A stretch of 60,000 nucleotides of DNA, taken from contig CM060732.1 in NCBI GenBank assembly GCA_030704615.1, forward strand, positions 7,814,001-7,874,000, written 5' to 3'. Source of the DNA: Takakia lepidozioides. Taxonomy: Eukaryota > Streptophyta > Takakiopsida > Takakiales > Takakiaceae. The notes under the pieces were generated by a model. It ran no database searches, was not told the DNA's origin, and saw only the letters and a program-made list of their open reading frames with translations. Below are positions 24,394 to 35,808 of this stretch, one piece after another (position 1 is the first letter of the stretch; the number at the start of each line of letters is the position of its first letter). The position numbers and the translations under genes were made by a program.

Positions 24394-24985
24394 CTCTTCT
24401 GTGCTACTCTCTTTCAAGCTCCCGACGAGATAAATTCAAGGTCAGATGGTGGGTTCAGCTGCAACATATGTCCAACACCAGATATCCTAAGTTACTTGAC
24501 TCTATATCTTGGAAACAGGACCGCCCTTTCAAACAGGGTAAGCCCTGGGAGAAGAGAGTAGAAGAGATTCTCAAGGATCTGAATCTGGACCCGCAAGTCT
24601 TGACCTTGCTGGATAAACCTGACTTAGAGAGTGTAGTGTCCAAAGTCATGTCTGTTACCAGAAAATTGTCCAATGAAAATGAAGTTAGGAAGAAAACTTC
24701 CCTAAACTTTTTTCCAGTCTGTGACATGGGGGAGGACATCATGGATGCGCTCAAGGGTCTATCCCACTCTTGGCACCAGACTGAAATTTAAACTCAGGGC
24801 AGGAAGCCTACCTTTGAACAGTAAACAAAAGCAGAGAGGAAATGGAGAGTGCAATTGCCCGTTGTGTGGGCAACCTGAAGACAGTATTCATTTTTTGATG
24901 TCCGGGGTTCTCTCACCAAAGAGACGCTCTCTTCAAATCTATCAAGGGAATTGTGCATATACCTCTGTTTACCAACTTTAAAAGT
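24390..24985 (+). pseudogene. LINE reverse-transcriptase C-terminal fragment
   Basis: A conceptual product split over two frames at about 24,770 ends in CNCPLCGQPEDSIHFLMSG. The CPxCGxxEDxxHFL pattern is the C-terminal zinc motif found after RT in many plant LINE ORF2 proteins, although the last Cys seems to be missing. The upstream part (MSNTRYPKLLDSISWKQ) is polar and unassigned. There are no RT catalytic motifs. Whether it belongs to the same family as LINE A/B cannot be told. Confidence 0.5.
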
Positions 24986-24999
24986 CTCGAGGCTGAGCC

Positions 25000-25600
25000 A
25001 AAAGCCCAGCCCCTTCTACTCAGTAACTCCCCCCCCGACCTTTTTTTTTTTGTTTTGTTTCGTCATCTCTTCCTCTCTCTCCCTCTCTCTCTCTCTCACT
25101 TTTGATGTGATATACAAGTTATGGACAACTCTCGACATCTTTCCCTTGATCCCACATGACAAGACAGACCATTTTTTTGATCTCCCCACCCTGACCTACC
25201 TCTGCTGCTGCGGCTGCTACTTCAAGCGAGGTGTTGCGGTGCTGTCGCGGCTGCCAACGGCACGGGTCCCCGTCGTTGCAGGGCATCTCTTCCCCACTCA
25301 CCACGGCTCTCTCTCTCTTCAGCTCGTTTACATCCCGCCTCTGCGCGGCGTTTCTACCACACAGGGGAGAGAGAGATCAGCCCGTGCTTAGGGCAAGAAA
25401 GCAAGAGAGAAAGTGAGGTAGGAGGCGGTGCTTACCTTGGCCGTTGGAGCGGCGTTGGGGCTAACTCCTTAGGGCCTTGCGACCACGTCGGGCTCAGCAG
25501 CAGGTGCGTTTCTTCTCCACCCCAAACCCTACTCTCTGAACTACCTCTCTCCCAAAGAACAAACGAAAACGGGAGGGGAAGGAGGTGCTTCAAGCACTTA
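25000..25600. other. No gene recognised
   Basis: CT-rich microsatellite near 25,065-25,100, then mixed sequence. No exon supported. Confidence 0.4.
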
Positions 25601-25860
25601 GGAAAATAAAAAAGGGCGCGGCGCCTACGTGCGACGCCCGGCCGTCGCACGCCTGCGCCCCGCTTTTTTTTTGAAATGTACAAATGGTATTCTCGATGGC
25701 GGGCCGTTGCTGCTTGCGACCCCCCGGCCCCATAAATAAATAAAAACACGTTACCTCCCGCGACTGCTTTCCGTCGCGGGGTGCGACCCCGGCTAAAAAT
25801 TTGAGAAAAAATGCGTCGCCAAATGCGACGCAAGAGGCGACGGCCGGCCTTTCTGGGTTT
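25600..25860. repeat. CACTA right subterminal repeats
   Basis: GCGACGCCCGGCCGTCGC near 25,631, GCGACTGCTTTCCGTCGCGG near 25,760 and GCGTCGCCAAATGCGACGC near 25,812 are the same type of short inverted repeat as at 15.3-15.96 kb, in keeping with an opposite end. A TTTAGGGTTTAGGG follows at 25,857. Confidence 0.6.
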
Positions 25861-26268
25861 AGGGTTTAGGGCCTTTTGGGGTTCTTAGTTTTTATTTTTA
25901 TTTTGTTTTTTTTTCATATGGTATTGGGTTAGGGAGTTTGCTTTTCTTTCTGGTGCTGGGTTTTGGATTGGCGGTTTTGGTTGTAGGTCTTGGGGTTGAA
26001 ATGATAAATGGTGTAATTAGGATTCACATACCCAAAATGTGGTTCAATCTGATAAGCGCAAAGCGCTGGGTCTCAATAAATTTTTTCATGGTGTGGGCAT
26101 CCTGAAGATAGAACGTGAGGAAGGATTTATTGTCTTGGGCTCTCTAGCACCATAGGGATGCTCCGCCTTTGGTCACCAATTTCGAAAGCCCCGAGGCTGA
26201 GGCATAGGGTTTTTTCGCCAACGGTTTGAGAAATGGAAGTGCTGGTGGTGTGTGTTAATTAGGAAGCG

Positions 26269-26890
26269 ATGGTGAGGAAACATCGACCCGTCTCCCTCGA
26301 GGATGGGGAGGTAGTACCACATATCGATTGTGGCCCTGGAGCGACAGTTTTTCGTGGCGAGGAGCCACCCATTGCACCTGATCCAATACAGGCTGTCGGG
26401 CACAATCGTAGAAAGGACCGGGGCCAAGTTTCAGGTGATGCGGAGGACGTTGACACTCCGGGATCGAGTCGGGCGTCACCGCCGGGCGGCACCAGACCAC
26501 TGAGGTGGCGACCGCATGTTGTCAAAAAACATTACAAGAAGAACAGGATTGCGGATGCGGCAAAGGTGAGTGTTTTTCCCACCTCTCTCATTAACATTCA
26601 TTTAAGGTACATTTAGGTTTATCTAATAATATAGTATGATTGGTAAGCATACATGAATCCAAATTACGACATAAGTATCGATGCGTCGTTCACTTCGCAT
26701 ATTGCAGCCACGACTTGATGCCCAAGCTCGCAATCACATTGCACAGGAGGCATTTCGCGCCGGTCTACTTGCAGAATTTGTGCCAGAGCATGTGCCCGAT
26801 GTGACCAGTTGGTTCCCCTAGCAGCACGTAGATGAGATGCGTAGGGTCGAGGGGTATCGTAGGTGTCGTAGGCGTTATGGCCAGTGACGA
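26269..26890 (+). CDS. Unrecognised two-exon coding remnant
   Basis: Exon 1 reads from MVRKHRPVSLEDGEVVPHI to KKHYKKNRIADAAK before a GTGAGT donor at about 26,566. A CAG acceptor at about 26,706 leads to LDAQARNHIAQEAFRAGL and an Arg-rich end GYRRCRRRYGQ before TGA. A TAG at 26,819 interrupts exon 2. It has no motif I can name. Its basic, short, Arg/Lys-rich ends would suit a DNA-associated element protein, but this is a guess. Confidence 0.35.
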
Positions 26891-26989
26891 GCAGGCCCAC
26901 CCCCCCTCCAGTTGCAGTCCCCCCTAATCCAATGTCCTCATCTGATGATTCTCCGCACCGTATATGCAGTAGTAGCTTGCAGGCCGATT

Positions 26990-27014
26990 GTGCCCCCCCC
27001 CCCCCCCCCCCTCT
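26990..27014. repeat. Poly-C tract
   Basis: About 19 consecutive C with neighbours of the same composition. Likely length-variable. Confidence 0.8.
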
Positions 27015-27107
27015 GTTTTTTCGTGCACCTAAGCATTGTGCCACAACATACATCGTTGTCCACCACACAATCTAAGCACACAATCCTAGAAAGCTATACC
27101 ACAATGA

Positions 27108-27555
27108 TAATGGAAGTGAACACACAATGGAAATACTCTACTCATGAATCCACTCAATCACATAAACTAAGTCAAGCCAAAGGCACCTTTGCTAAAGGAA
27201 TCCACCCTACAAAGCCCTCACCACACTCCCTCTCAATACCTAGAGCTATGGAGGTGGGAGAGGCTCATAGAGGCTCAACTACAAGAAGATGAGCCTCCTC
27301 CATCCTCACAAGGGGAAAACCTATCCCTATGTTCCAAGTGAGGCTTGCCACCTCACTTGGCATGTGAGACCCAATGAAGTTCCAACACACAAAATAATAT
27401 AAATATCTAAAATATCCTAGTTAACTAGAAGTAGGTAATTCTAGATAACCATGACTAAAAGCATGACAGCTGTCATGCACCTAAGCATCGTGCGACAACA
27501 TACATCGCTGTCCACCACACAATCTAAGCACACAATCCTAGAAAGCTATACCACA
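27108..27555 (-). repeat. Putative LTR of Ty3/gypsy element, followed by start of a second
   Basis: On the minus strand a purine-rich CTAGGGGGGCGA, a fitting polypurine tract, is followed by TGTGGTATAGCTTTCTAGG at 27,555. The sequence runs about 450 bases to ...CCATTATCA, where the same TGTGGTATAGC start begins again at 27,105 and continues to about 27,029 before being lost. This fits a 3' LTR abutting a truncated second LTR of the same family. Confidence 0.55.
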
Positions 27556-27733
27556 ATCGCCCCCCTAGCTGGTGAATAGGTCCCTCTAACATCAGATAGC
27601 TGACAAGTATCCATCCCAATAAGATCATCGCTTGGTCATCAATCGCCCAAGTCCCAATATCTGAAGTCAATAGATCAAGAGGCCGGGTGCAAAAGTAGCC
27701 CCATCGTTACTCGCCTTCTTGCAATCCATGGGT

Positions 27734-29374
27734 TCAATATCCTCCTCCACGTATACTGGCATACCTCAATGTGTCTCGGTGTTGGGCAATAGCAAGGTTC
27801 TCAAAAGCCATAGGCATGACTCTCTTGAACAACTCTGCCCGTTGGACACATGTTTGTGTCCACACATCTGGATCATCAAGGTTGAGGACTACTGCAGTCT
27901 CCCTGCAAATAGATGCAGGCAAATCTGGCTCTCGGCCAAAGATAAGGAAGTAAGGCAAGAACGAGGCAAGTGATGCTTGCTTGCTAAACCTGTAACCCAT
28001 GGCCAACCAAGGTAGTTGAAGGTCCCAATCTCCCAAGTGTCCCTTCTGCAAGCCATACTTGCGCAAGCCTCGCTTGACTGTTTGCACAACCGTCTCAGCC
28101 AAGCCATCAGCCTCGGGATGAACCCGAGAAGTAGTGCGGTGATCTATCAAGGCTTGCTCACACAAAGCCTGAAACTCCCCCAAGAACTCTCTCCCCTGGT
28201 CCGTGAGTACCTTGGCTGGAGCACCAAATTGGCTAAGCACTCGATCTAAGAATGCATACGCAGCCCCCTCACTTGCCTTGTCAGGCAATGCCACCAGTTC
28301 AATCCATTTGGAGAAATGTTCCACCATCACCAGCACATACTTGTTATGGCAAATCATTAGTGGCAATGGGCCTGCAAAGTCAAGACTCCAACAATAGCCC
28401 AAACCCATAATGGGTAAAGGATGCAATTGTGGAGTAGGTGCATTGAAAGAAGCCCGCACTCTATCACACACCATGCACCTTGCCACTAACTGTTGCACAT
28501 CCGTGTGCACGCCCCGCCACCAATACTGTCTTTGCAGCAAACTATGAGTGCGCTGCATCCCAAAATGTCCCAACTCCTTATGGGCATGGTGTACCAATCG
28601 CGCTCGTTGTGTTGGATGAGGTAGAATCCTCACTTGTCCATCCTCCCATACTCGGAGTAGGTGAGTCCCCTCCCACTTGAACCTCTTGGCTCGTTGTAGG
28701 ATCCGATCTCTCTCCTTAGCAGTCACACTGGCTGCTATCTCTCTAGTACAAAGGTAGGCCAACACTGCTGCATCTTCATATACAACCTTAGTACCACCAA
28801 GCTCCTCACTGATTTCTAGATCGTCATGCACACTATCTCTATGACCAATCGCATGGGATGGACCAGCTTGAGCTCCCATTGCTAGAATGCATAAAAAGGC
28901 AGATGCGTGCCATCTTGGCACCATCTCCTTGTCCGTCTCACCATGCCAACGAACTCTTGTATCATCAAGCTCACCTGTGCATGGATTGCGACTCAATCCA
29001 TCCGCATCCCGGTTGACTATTCCGGCTCGATGCACCACCTGGAAGTCGTACTCTTGAAGCATAAGTGCCCACCGTGCAAGCTTCCATGTAAGCTTGTCTG
29101 ACTCCATCAACCACTTCAATGGTTGGTGATCCGGGACAAGGGTGAAGAGATTGCCATAGAGGTAGTATCTAAAATGTGCCACTGCCCATACTGCAGCTAG
29201 ACACTCCCTTTCAGAGGAACTATACTTCGCGTCGGCATCATTGTTTGAGCGGCTAGCATATGCCACTACAAACTCTCTTCCCTCATCATCCACCTGTGTG
29301 AGCACTGCTCCAATCCCCAGCATGCTCCAATCCGTATGTAGCTGGAAAGACCGCCACCGAATAGGCTGCCTCAA
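27734..29374 (-). pseudogene. RNase H and integrase of Ty3/gypsy element
   Basis: Residues 1-120 hold RNase H (LHTDWSMLGIGAVLTQ, YSSSERECLAAVWAV, DHQPLKWL). Next is the integrase zinc domain with H, H, C and C in HHAHKELGHFG and CMVCDRV. The catalytic core has Asp in LDFAGP, Asp in LTDQGREF and Glu in HPEADGLAE, so the DDE triad is complete. The frame stops at TGA after ASIRGGGY; further family-like residues (EPMDCKKASNDGATFAP) are out of frame, so the C-terminal tail is lost. It is separated from RT by a frame shift at about 29,380. Confidence 0.85.
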
Positions 29375-30318
29375 AATAGGTGAGAAGTCAATCGAGCCTT
29401 GAGTTCCTCAAAGGCTTCCTCCTGCTCCTCCTCCCACTGCCACTCCTGACCCACCTTGGTCAACTTGGTAAGAGCCTTTGCAATGCTGCTAAATCCCTTG
29501 ACAAATCGTCGATAGTAGTTTGCCAACCCCATGAAAGCACGAACTCTGCTAACATCGATGGGGCGTGCAATGCGTGCAATGGCCTCTACCTTCGTCTTTT
29601 GAACACCCAATCCTCTTGGGTATATCATGTGGCCCAGATACTCAATCTGGTTGTGGAAGAACTTGCACTTCCCAGGGTGCAATTTCAACCCATGCGCTCT
29701 CAAGCGCTCAAACACCATCTGAAGGTGTCTCTCGTGCTCCTCAATCGTAGCACTAAAGATGACGATGTCATCAATGTAGCACCGGGCGAAGTCTAGCCCC
29801 GCAAGAATCCTATCCATGACCCTCTGAAACTCTGCAGGAGCATTCTTCAACCCAAATGGTAGGAACCGCCGTTGGTACAAGCAATCCTTCCCATGTTGGT
29901 CAATCCCCCAGAATGTCATCTTTTGCTTGTCAGCCTCTTTGATTGGCAACTGGTGGTAACCGGATCGCAAGTCCAATGTGTTAAACACCTTTGCATGCCC
30001 AATGGCATCAAAGATCTCCTCTGGAGTTGGCATGGCATATCTATCGGACTTAGTCTGACGGTTCTTAAGACGGTAGTCCCCACACATCCTCCTTTCTGTC
30101 CAATTGCCATAGATATCCTACTTAGCTGGCATCACCATTGCCGAGGCATACTCCCCGCTTGACAACTCCACCAATCCAGCTTCGAACAACTCCATAGTCC
30201 GTGACTGGATCAAAGACCTCTCCATATCACTATACCTGTAGGGCCTTTGAAAAATTGGCGTGTCACTTGCCAAATCAATACAAATCTCTTGGCCCTTCAA
30301 ACTCCCCAAATCCTTCAA
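29371..30318 (-). pseudogene. Reverse transcriptase of Ty3/gypsy element
   Basis: The sequence reads from MKDLGSLKGQEICIDLASD through SGEYASAMVMPAK, then a TAG at about 30,118-30,120, then DIYGNWTERRMCGDYRLKN. The catalytic region follows: NTLDLRSGYHQLPI, FLPFGLKNAPAEFQRVM and YIDDIVIFS with the two Asp, then FMGLANYYRRFVKGFS of the connection region. One nonsense change and one shift at the RNase H border inactivate it; otherwise the domain is well kept, so the copy is not very old. Confidence 0.88.
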
Positions 30319-30346
30319 ACCGAAGGCAAAGCAATTCTATAAGCCC

Positions 30347-30880
30347 TTAGAAATTGCTGGATCCTCCGCCTCTCTCCTCCGGTGACTGTAGGTCCAACAT
30401 CTGGTTCACAGTTGTCCTCAGTGACTGCAACCTTGGGTACACCAGGCTTGGAAGTAGGAGACGCATCTTTTGGTTTCTAGATAGTAACATCTTGGTCTTT
30501 ATCCGCCCACCCTGACCGTGGCATAGCCTCCACTTGCTCCACCATAGCCACCTTGAGAACATCCTCTGGGGAAGAAACATTCTCAACCTCTTCAAAAACA
30601 TTGGCCACCTTGGCCTCCAACTGATCCTCAATGTATGGCTCTCCCCACTCCTCATACTGCTGCTTGAGAGATCCAATGACTCTCTCTTTGCGCATCTCAT
30701 CCCACATTTGCCATGGGTGTTTGCACCCCATGATCCTGTGCTCGCCCCCACTCACTGCCTCCACCGTCCCGGTTGGCAGAGATGGTGCAATAACCAATGG
30801 AAGTGCAGAAGTAGCCACCAATGCTTGCAATCTCCGTTGCTCAGCCATGCACAAGCCAATGACCCATGTCAAACCAGCGT
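30347..30880 (-). pseudogene. Linker between methyltransferase-end and RT in Ty3/gypsy polyprotein
   Basis: The sequence reads LTWVIGLCMAEQRRLQALVA, then HPWQMWDEMRKERVIGSLK and an acidic stretch DQLEAKVANVFEEVENVSS, before a stop at about 30,480 and a shift into GPTVTGGERRRIQQFLR. No enzyme motif. Only its position ahead of RT marks it as part of the polyprotein. Confidence 0.5.
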
Positions 30881-30886
30881 AGCTAC

Positions 30887-30930
30887 GGCGTGAGCCCAGC
30901 CCCGTGAGCCTGGGAGCTGAGCTCACGTTG
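30887..30930. repeat. GGCGTGAGC-type element end
   Basis: GGCGTGAGCCCAG is followed by CGTGAGC (30,903) and GCTCACG (30,921), which can fold together. It marks the break in the Ty3 element and the left edge of MULE 1. Confidence 0.55.
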
Positions 30931-31125
30931 TAGCTGCAAAGCGTGAGTGGCACAAATCTGATGGAGAAGCAGGTCCTATAGGCGAGGATTGCAGGAAGAG
31001 GGCGTATTACCGTGGACAAAACAAAGGGGGCCACCATGCACCATGTCTGCAATGCCTGCACAAAAAGAGGAATATGAAAATATAGCAGATTTGAGCTCAG
31101 AATGATTGACACACTTTATTTCAAT

Positions 31126-34100
31126 TCACAGATAGACGCTTACAATGAATGGCATGTGCATTTGCCCTGGTTCCGCGAACAAAATGTATGTGTTTGTCCT
31201 AAATGCAAAGTCTTTACACGGTAACCTGGAAACCAGCATGGGAAGCGGGCATGGCTCGTATGTGTTAAGAGAATTTGGCGGAGCCCTACGTGAGGTGTCC
31301 CGCTGCAGAAAGGTGATTACTTCTCCGTAGCCTAGTGTGGCTTGGTGAATGAATTGGTCTCTCTTACCGTCGCAGCACATAATTACAAGGTATATGTAAT
31401 ATTGATGCTTGTAGGGGACCCACTTCCCTCTCATGCCGAGAGCGCCCTCACGCATCGTTACAAAATCCGGACAAGTGCACGTAGGGAAATTCCCCACGGT
31501 AACCTGATATTCTTTGCCATGAAGAACTGAGCCAATAGACAGCACTGTGTAAATCTGTCCATACCCCGGGGCAAGGACTTCGGTGATAGGAGTCACTCGA
31601 ACCTGCAAAATTTAGCCGATTCCATCTTGCATTCGTGATCTGCACCCGAAGCGACACGGCGTACTGTTTTTCCATCTCTTTTTGTTGGGTGGGAGTTGGC
31701 ACCGGGTGGAGGCATTGCCAGAGCATGTGGCACATTTGTGCCGACAGTGCATGAGGGCACCACCCGGGACGGTGCAAGACAGAACCCTCCCTCTTCCAGC
31801 ATGCTTATCTCGGTTGATGACAGCGACGACCCAAGTTTCACAGGCCAAATTGCGGGGGGAGGGGGCTTCATTATCACCGAAGGACGAACTGTTCCCTTGA
31901 CGCATCGTGCCGTATCGTCTGGGCAGAACCAGAACTTGTGGTCCTTTGACTCCCCACTATAATAAGGTCGGAACAACCCTGTGAATGTTGGAGCTGGAGT
32001 CCCCCTGGAGCCTTTGCATATTTTTGATTTTCATTTCTTGAAAGAGGGGGTCCAAATTGCCATGCAAGCCACTCTAGATCCTGGTGGGGTGCGTTCTATA
32101 TGCCACTCACTATCAATGCAATCAGATTCATGCACCATGGCCACCACCTCCTCCAATTGGATTCCTGCTGCTGTGCTTGCATGATCTGCACCTGCTCCAC
32201 TGGAGGAGGACCCACCTGGGAAGGGGCGGGCACACGACTTAGTCTGCACTGGAGACACCCTTGGTACAGAGAAATTGACCCTGTCCGGCCGATGGGAATC
32301 TCCATCCGACCTTGGAGGAGTGTTCAATTTCCTTTTGCATGATCCAAATCTTTCCTCACCTTCCAAATGGGGGAGCCTGGATTGCAAAGGGGAGCCTTCA
32401 GTGCACCTGTTAAGAGCTCTGGCCATCTTGGATGGGTCTCCGGACCTACTCGCAGCCCTTAGCATCAACAAAGTTGTATCAGGGCCCTTGCCTCCGCCCC
32501 GTCCCATCAGAAAATTGCGGTACCTAGTTTGTTGTGTAAGTGCCCGCACCATGTCATCAGCAGTGGCCACATACAAGTCACGTCCTGCTTTGGTAGACTG
32601 TTGCATCCAGGCGTTGTGAACATTCTCCGCCAAATTACAGGATGGCATGTCAGCCAAGTCCTCCAAGGACATGTCCTGTAGGAGGCATTGCATGGAAATG
32701 TGAGGAACGAAAGGAAATGGAAGAGGTTTTGCAAGTGACAATCCAACAACCCCAAATGAACAGGCATGATGCAAAGTGAAATTTGTGTTTCTGGGATTGA
32801 AGAGGCTTACCGTCGTCATGAAAGCTCCCCACTGTCTGTACCTGAAGTGCCAGAAAACCAACCAGTTCTCCAACTCCTTCAAGTGGATACCAGTAGCAGC
32901 ACCAGAGGAGAACCACCAAGCCCGGAAGTGCTCTTAGCTTCTCCCATTGAGGTGGCATTTTTGTACTTGAGGTAGAGCCTTTTGTGCTCCAACTGAAGGT
33001 CAGGGCGAATGACGTGCCAGAGATTGACTCCAATGGAAGATGCATGTGCACTCCCTATTCTCCATTGGGACCTTAGGATCCCCCGAACCAAACACGCGCC
33101 GCACTGCATTGAAATTTGCTTGTGCACTATCAGCCATGAAGCCCACAAAATTTGTGTTCTGTATTCCATTGCGCTGCATGACGGCCAGGAGCGAATTCCA
33201 CATGAGCATCTGGGATTTAGTGTCATCCGACTGCATATCACAAATTGCTATGGAGAGCACACGTTGGTACGCTGGATCGTACACATGGCACGCCATGGTT
33301 GTCCAACCCTTCACCCGTTTGCAGTGATCAAACATTAACCAACATTTTGTCAAATCTCCTCCAGGTTGCATTCGGCGGACAATGCTCACACCACTGCCTT
33401 CGCCCACTGTGGACATCTTGAACAAATACACCTTGGACGAGGCTTGGCCAGGGAAGATACTGTTTTGAATGAATTCATAGCGACTCCTCTGTTTGAGGTC
33501 CATAATGTTGTCCATGAATCCAGCAGTGCCGGTGCCCATTCTGAGTGCATTCACCTAGTTTCGAATATTGGGAGAGCTCAACACGGAGAAATGGTCCATC
33601 ACTGCCTCAAGCAAATCTGCATCCAGCATTGGTTGTGTTGCATCCCCTTCACCCAGTATGTGTTTTTCCAGGAATGCCTTGCTAGCTGCAAGCGCTATAG
33701 CAGAAGGTGTTGCACAAGGGGCATTGTGGAACTCCTGCTTCAGCAGATTTCTAGCGATGTCCACACTATCCTTGCGACTTCCTTTGGACACAGGATGCTC
33801 GTGTGTACCCATATGAATGCAAGCACGAGTCATTGTCTTGCATCGGTGTGCCACCTGGTACATACGAGCGTGGCACACAGAAACACAAGACTGGGAAAGT
33901 TTGCAGAACCTGCACACAAAAGTATTGGTCTTGGGAGGGGCAAGCCCTGGGGTGAAAGGATTCAGGGGCACACCTTCCTACTCACTTTCGTTTGGTTTAG
34001 CGTTGTTTTTCAGACGAGGGCAAGAAATATTCACGCACTTACAATGCCCAACGCAGACCGACCTTCGAAATTTCAATCCAATGTCGTTGTGGATGTTCGA

Positions 34101-34960
34101 CGTTTTTGTCCTGCACCAAGGGCGTCCGTCATGTTTCTTGTCCATGCCCTGCAGAAGCCCAGCTAGTCCACTGGAAGACGTGGGAGGGTTGAGCTCAAAC
34201 AAGATGTCCCCATCAAACTCTGCTGGCACGTATTGAACCCGCTGCACACGAAGGGACTCCCAATCAACAAAACGCAGCTCGCTCTTGCACCCAGGCACCC
34301 CTGCGAGGGCTTTCAATTTCGGAATGACACTCGTTATCTCATGCAACTCGTCATCATCCAAGAATGGAGTCTGCATTGGCGGAGGAATTTCAGAAACATC
34401 CTCCGAGGACGAGTCTGAAAGAGTCACGAATGTAGTGGATGTGCTCACCTCTTGTTTCACATGAACTGTGCCCTTCTGCAGCACGACTTATGCTGCAGTG
34501 CCAGGGGTACCTACTGATCCTGCTGATTGTCTTCTGTCTTTTCCAAGGACCCGGTATGTGCTTGGAAGGACTCTCCACTTCCTTCCACACTCGCCAACCA
34601 ATGGTTTCTCCAAGTGCCCAGAATCCAAATTCCCATCCTCGTCATACACCTCTTTTTGAACAAGCAGAGAACCCAATTCCAGAGGGAACACTGTAACCAG
34701 CTCATCCTCATGAACAACTGCAAACCCATCATCATCTACAGTGGCAGTCAGTGGAAGACTACCTGCATTGAAATGAAATCGAGCGAGTCTATCTCGCTCC
34801 CTGGACATGTTTTCGTACACTGACAAAAAGTTGCGATTCACAGAGGAATCCCCGAACTGATAGCCCGTAATTCTCGAAAGGGGATCCACCCCAAACAAAC
34901 TGAGGTAAAAAAGGTAGCACTGACCCAAAGACTGCGGGCGATGCATGCAAAGGATGTAGG
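31126..34960 (-). pseudogene. Mutator-like (MULE) transposase 1
   Basis: Read right to left: an N-terminal stretch (NRNFLSVYENMSRERDRLARF), an acidic TLSDSSSEDVSEIPP region, then GMDKKHDGRPWCRTKTSN with a Cys-rich block. A putative zinc cluster follows (VCRFCKL, then TRACIHMGTHEHPV), WRKY-GCM1-like in layout. The DDE core has Asp in KCWLMFDHCK and VGFMADSAQANFNAV, followed by CTCIFHWSQSL. The C-terminal SWIM finger has CTCPD but Tyr for the third Cys in WVPYKH. There is an intron between FRYRQWGAFM and the MSLEDLADMPSCNLAENVH exon. TAG at 33,555-33,557 replaces Gln of MULE 2, and several shifts occur. No longer functional. Confidence 0.75.
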
Positions 34961-35205
34961 AATGACATGCACCGAACTTCGCAGACAGCCACACTGAGAG
35001 ACACCAACCAGAAAAACTGTTTTCTAAGACAAGAAGCCACAAGAAGCCGTGCTGTACTTGGATGAAAAACAAACCCTGAATATGACATAAAATCATCCAT
35101 TATGGAAAGACGGCAACAACCCTGGAGAGCAGTAAAGAGGAAGACCCCGAATCTAATGAGGTTGTGTTGTGCCAGAAGAGCACAACACAAACACAACGAC
35201 GCAAT

Positions 35206-35248
35206 GGCGTGAGCGTTGCGCGTGAGTGCATGAGCGTACGCTCACGCC
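35206..35248. repeat. Fold-back terminus, left end of composite element
   Basis: GGCGTGAGCGT (35,206) pairs perfectly with ACGCTCACGCC (35,238-35,248). The whole unit resembles, in inverted orientation, the terminus at 46,310-46,357, and it also forms the right edge of MULE 1. Confidence 0.65.
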
Positions 35249-35249
35249 A

Positions 35250-35808
35250 GCTGACGTGGCGTGAGCCTGCACCCACGCTGATGTGGCGTGAGCGTCATGT
35301 CAGTGTGCTGATGTGGCGGCAAATGATGACGTGGCACTCTCCATCATCTGCCACGTCAGCATTAACATGCGCCGCCTATAACCGAGGATGGTCCTATGAC
35401 CGTGGAATTAATGCAGGGAATCTTGCCTAAATAGAATCAAGACTACCATGAGGCCTACAATTGTAGCATCCAACATTGTGCAATTACAAATGCTTGTTTC
35501 ACTTTTACAATTATGAGGACGAGAAAATATCCTCACAAAGTGTGCGCCATAGAGGCTGCCACGGGAAGACCTTCCTCCCTCCTCAAATAACAATGAGAGT
35601 TAGGATCATCTTCAAAAGATGATTGTAGTGCATAGCGACAGCAAGACATGTAGACTTCGAACGGTGCAATGACAAATGTGCTTTTAAAAGTTGCCACTCA
35701 GAGCTCACTCCGTATAGTTGGAGGCCATATCATTGCACTGCCGACGAATTGATGTGAATTACACATTTCAAATCATGGTCGTCCACATACCACATTGCAT
35801 AGTTGATG
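35250..35808. other. No gene; 3' flank of MULE 2
   Basis: Contains more GTGAGC and CACGTCAGC motifs to about 35,360, then unassigned sequence that may be the 3' untranslated part of MULE 2. Confidence 0.4.

Larger units (their letters stand above)
15312..25860. mobile_element. CACTA (En/Spm-like) DNA transposon
   Basis: The left end is CACTACAAGAAAA at 15,312, the usual plant CACTA terminus, followed by an array of GCGACGCC/GTCGCGGC inverted subterminal repeats to about 15,960. A second array of the same kind lies at 25.60-25.85 kb. Inside is a Transposase_24-like gene, a large direct duplication and a LINE tail. I did not find the matching CTTGTAGTG end, so the right boundary is inferred from the subterminal repeats. 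No TNPD-type DDE transposase is evident, so the element is probably non-autonomous. Confidence 0.65.
27560..30886 (-). mobile_element. Ty3/gypsy retrotransposon, 5' part missing
   Basis: On the minus strand the order is linker (30.88-30.35 kb), RT, RNase H, integrase, polypurine tract, LTR. RT before integrase defines Ty3/gypsy. The upstream gag, protease and any methyltransferase part are absent because the element is broken at 30,887 by a GGCGTGAGC fold-back end. The linker start (TWVIGLCMAEQRRLQALVA) resembles the end of the protease-methyltransferase frame at 54.74 kb. Confidence 0.8.

Noticed and set aside
25857-25872. Telomere-like TTTAGGGTTTAGGG.
   Set aside because: Only two to three units; too short to indicate a telomere or an interstitial telomeric array.
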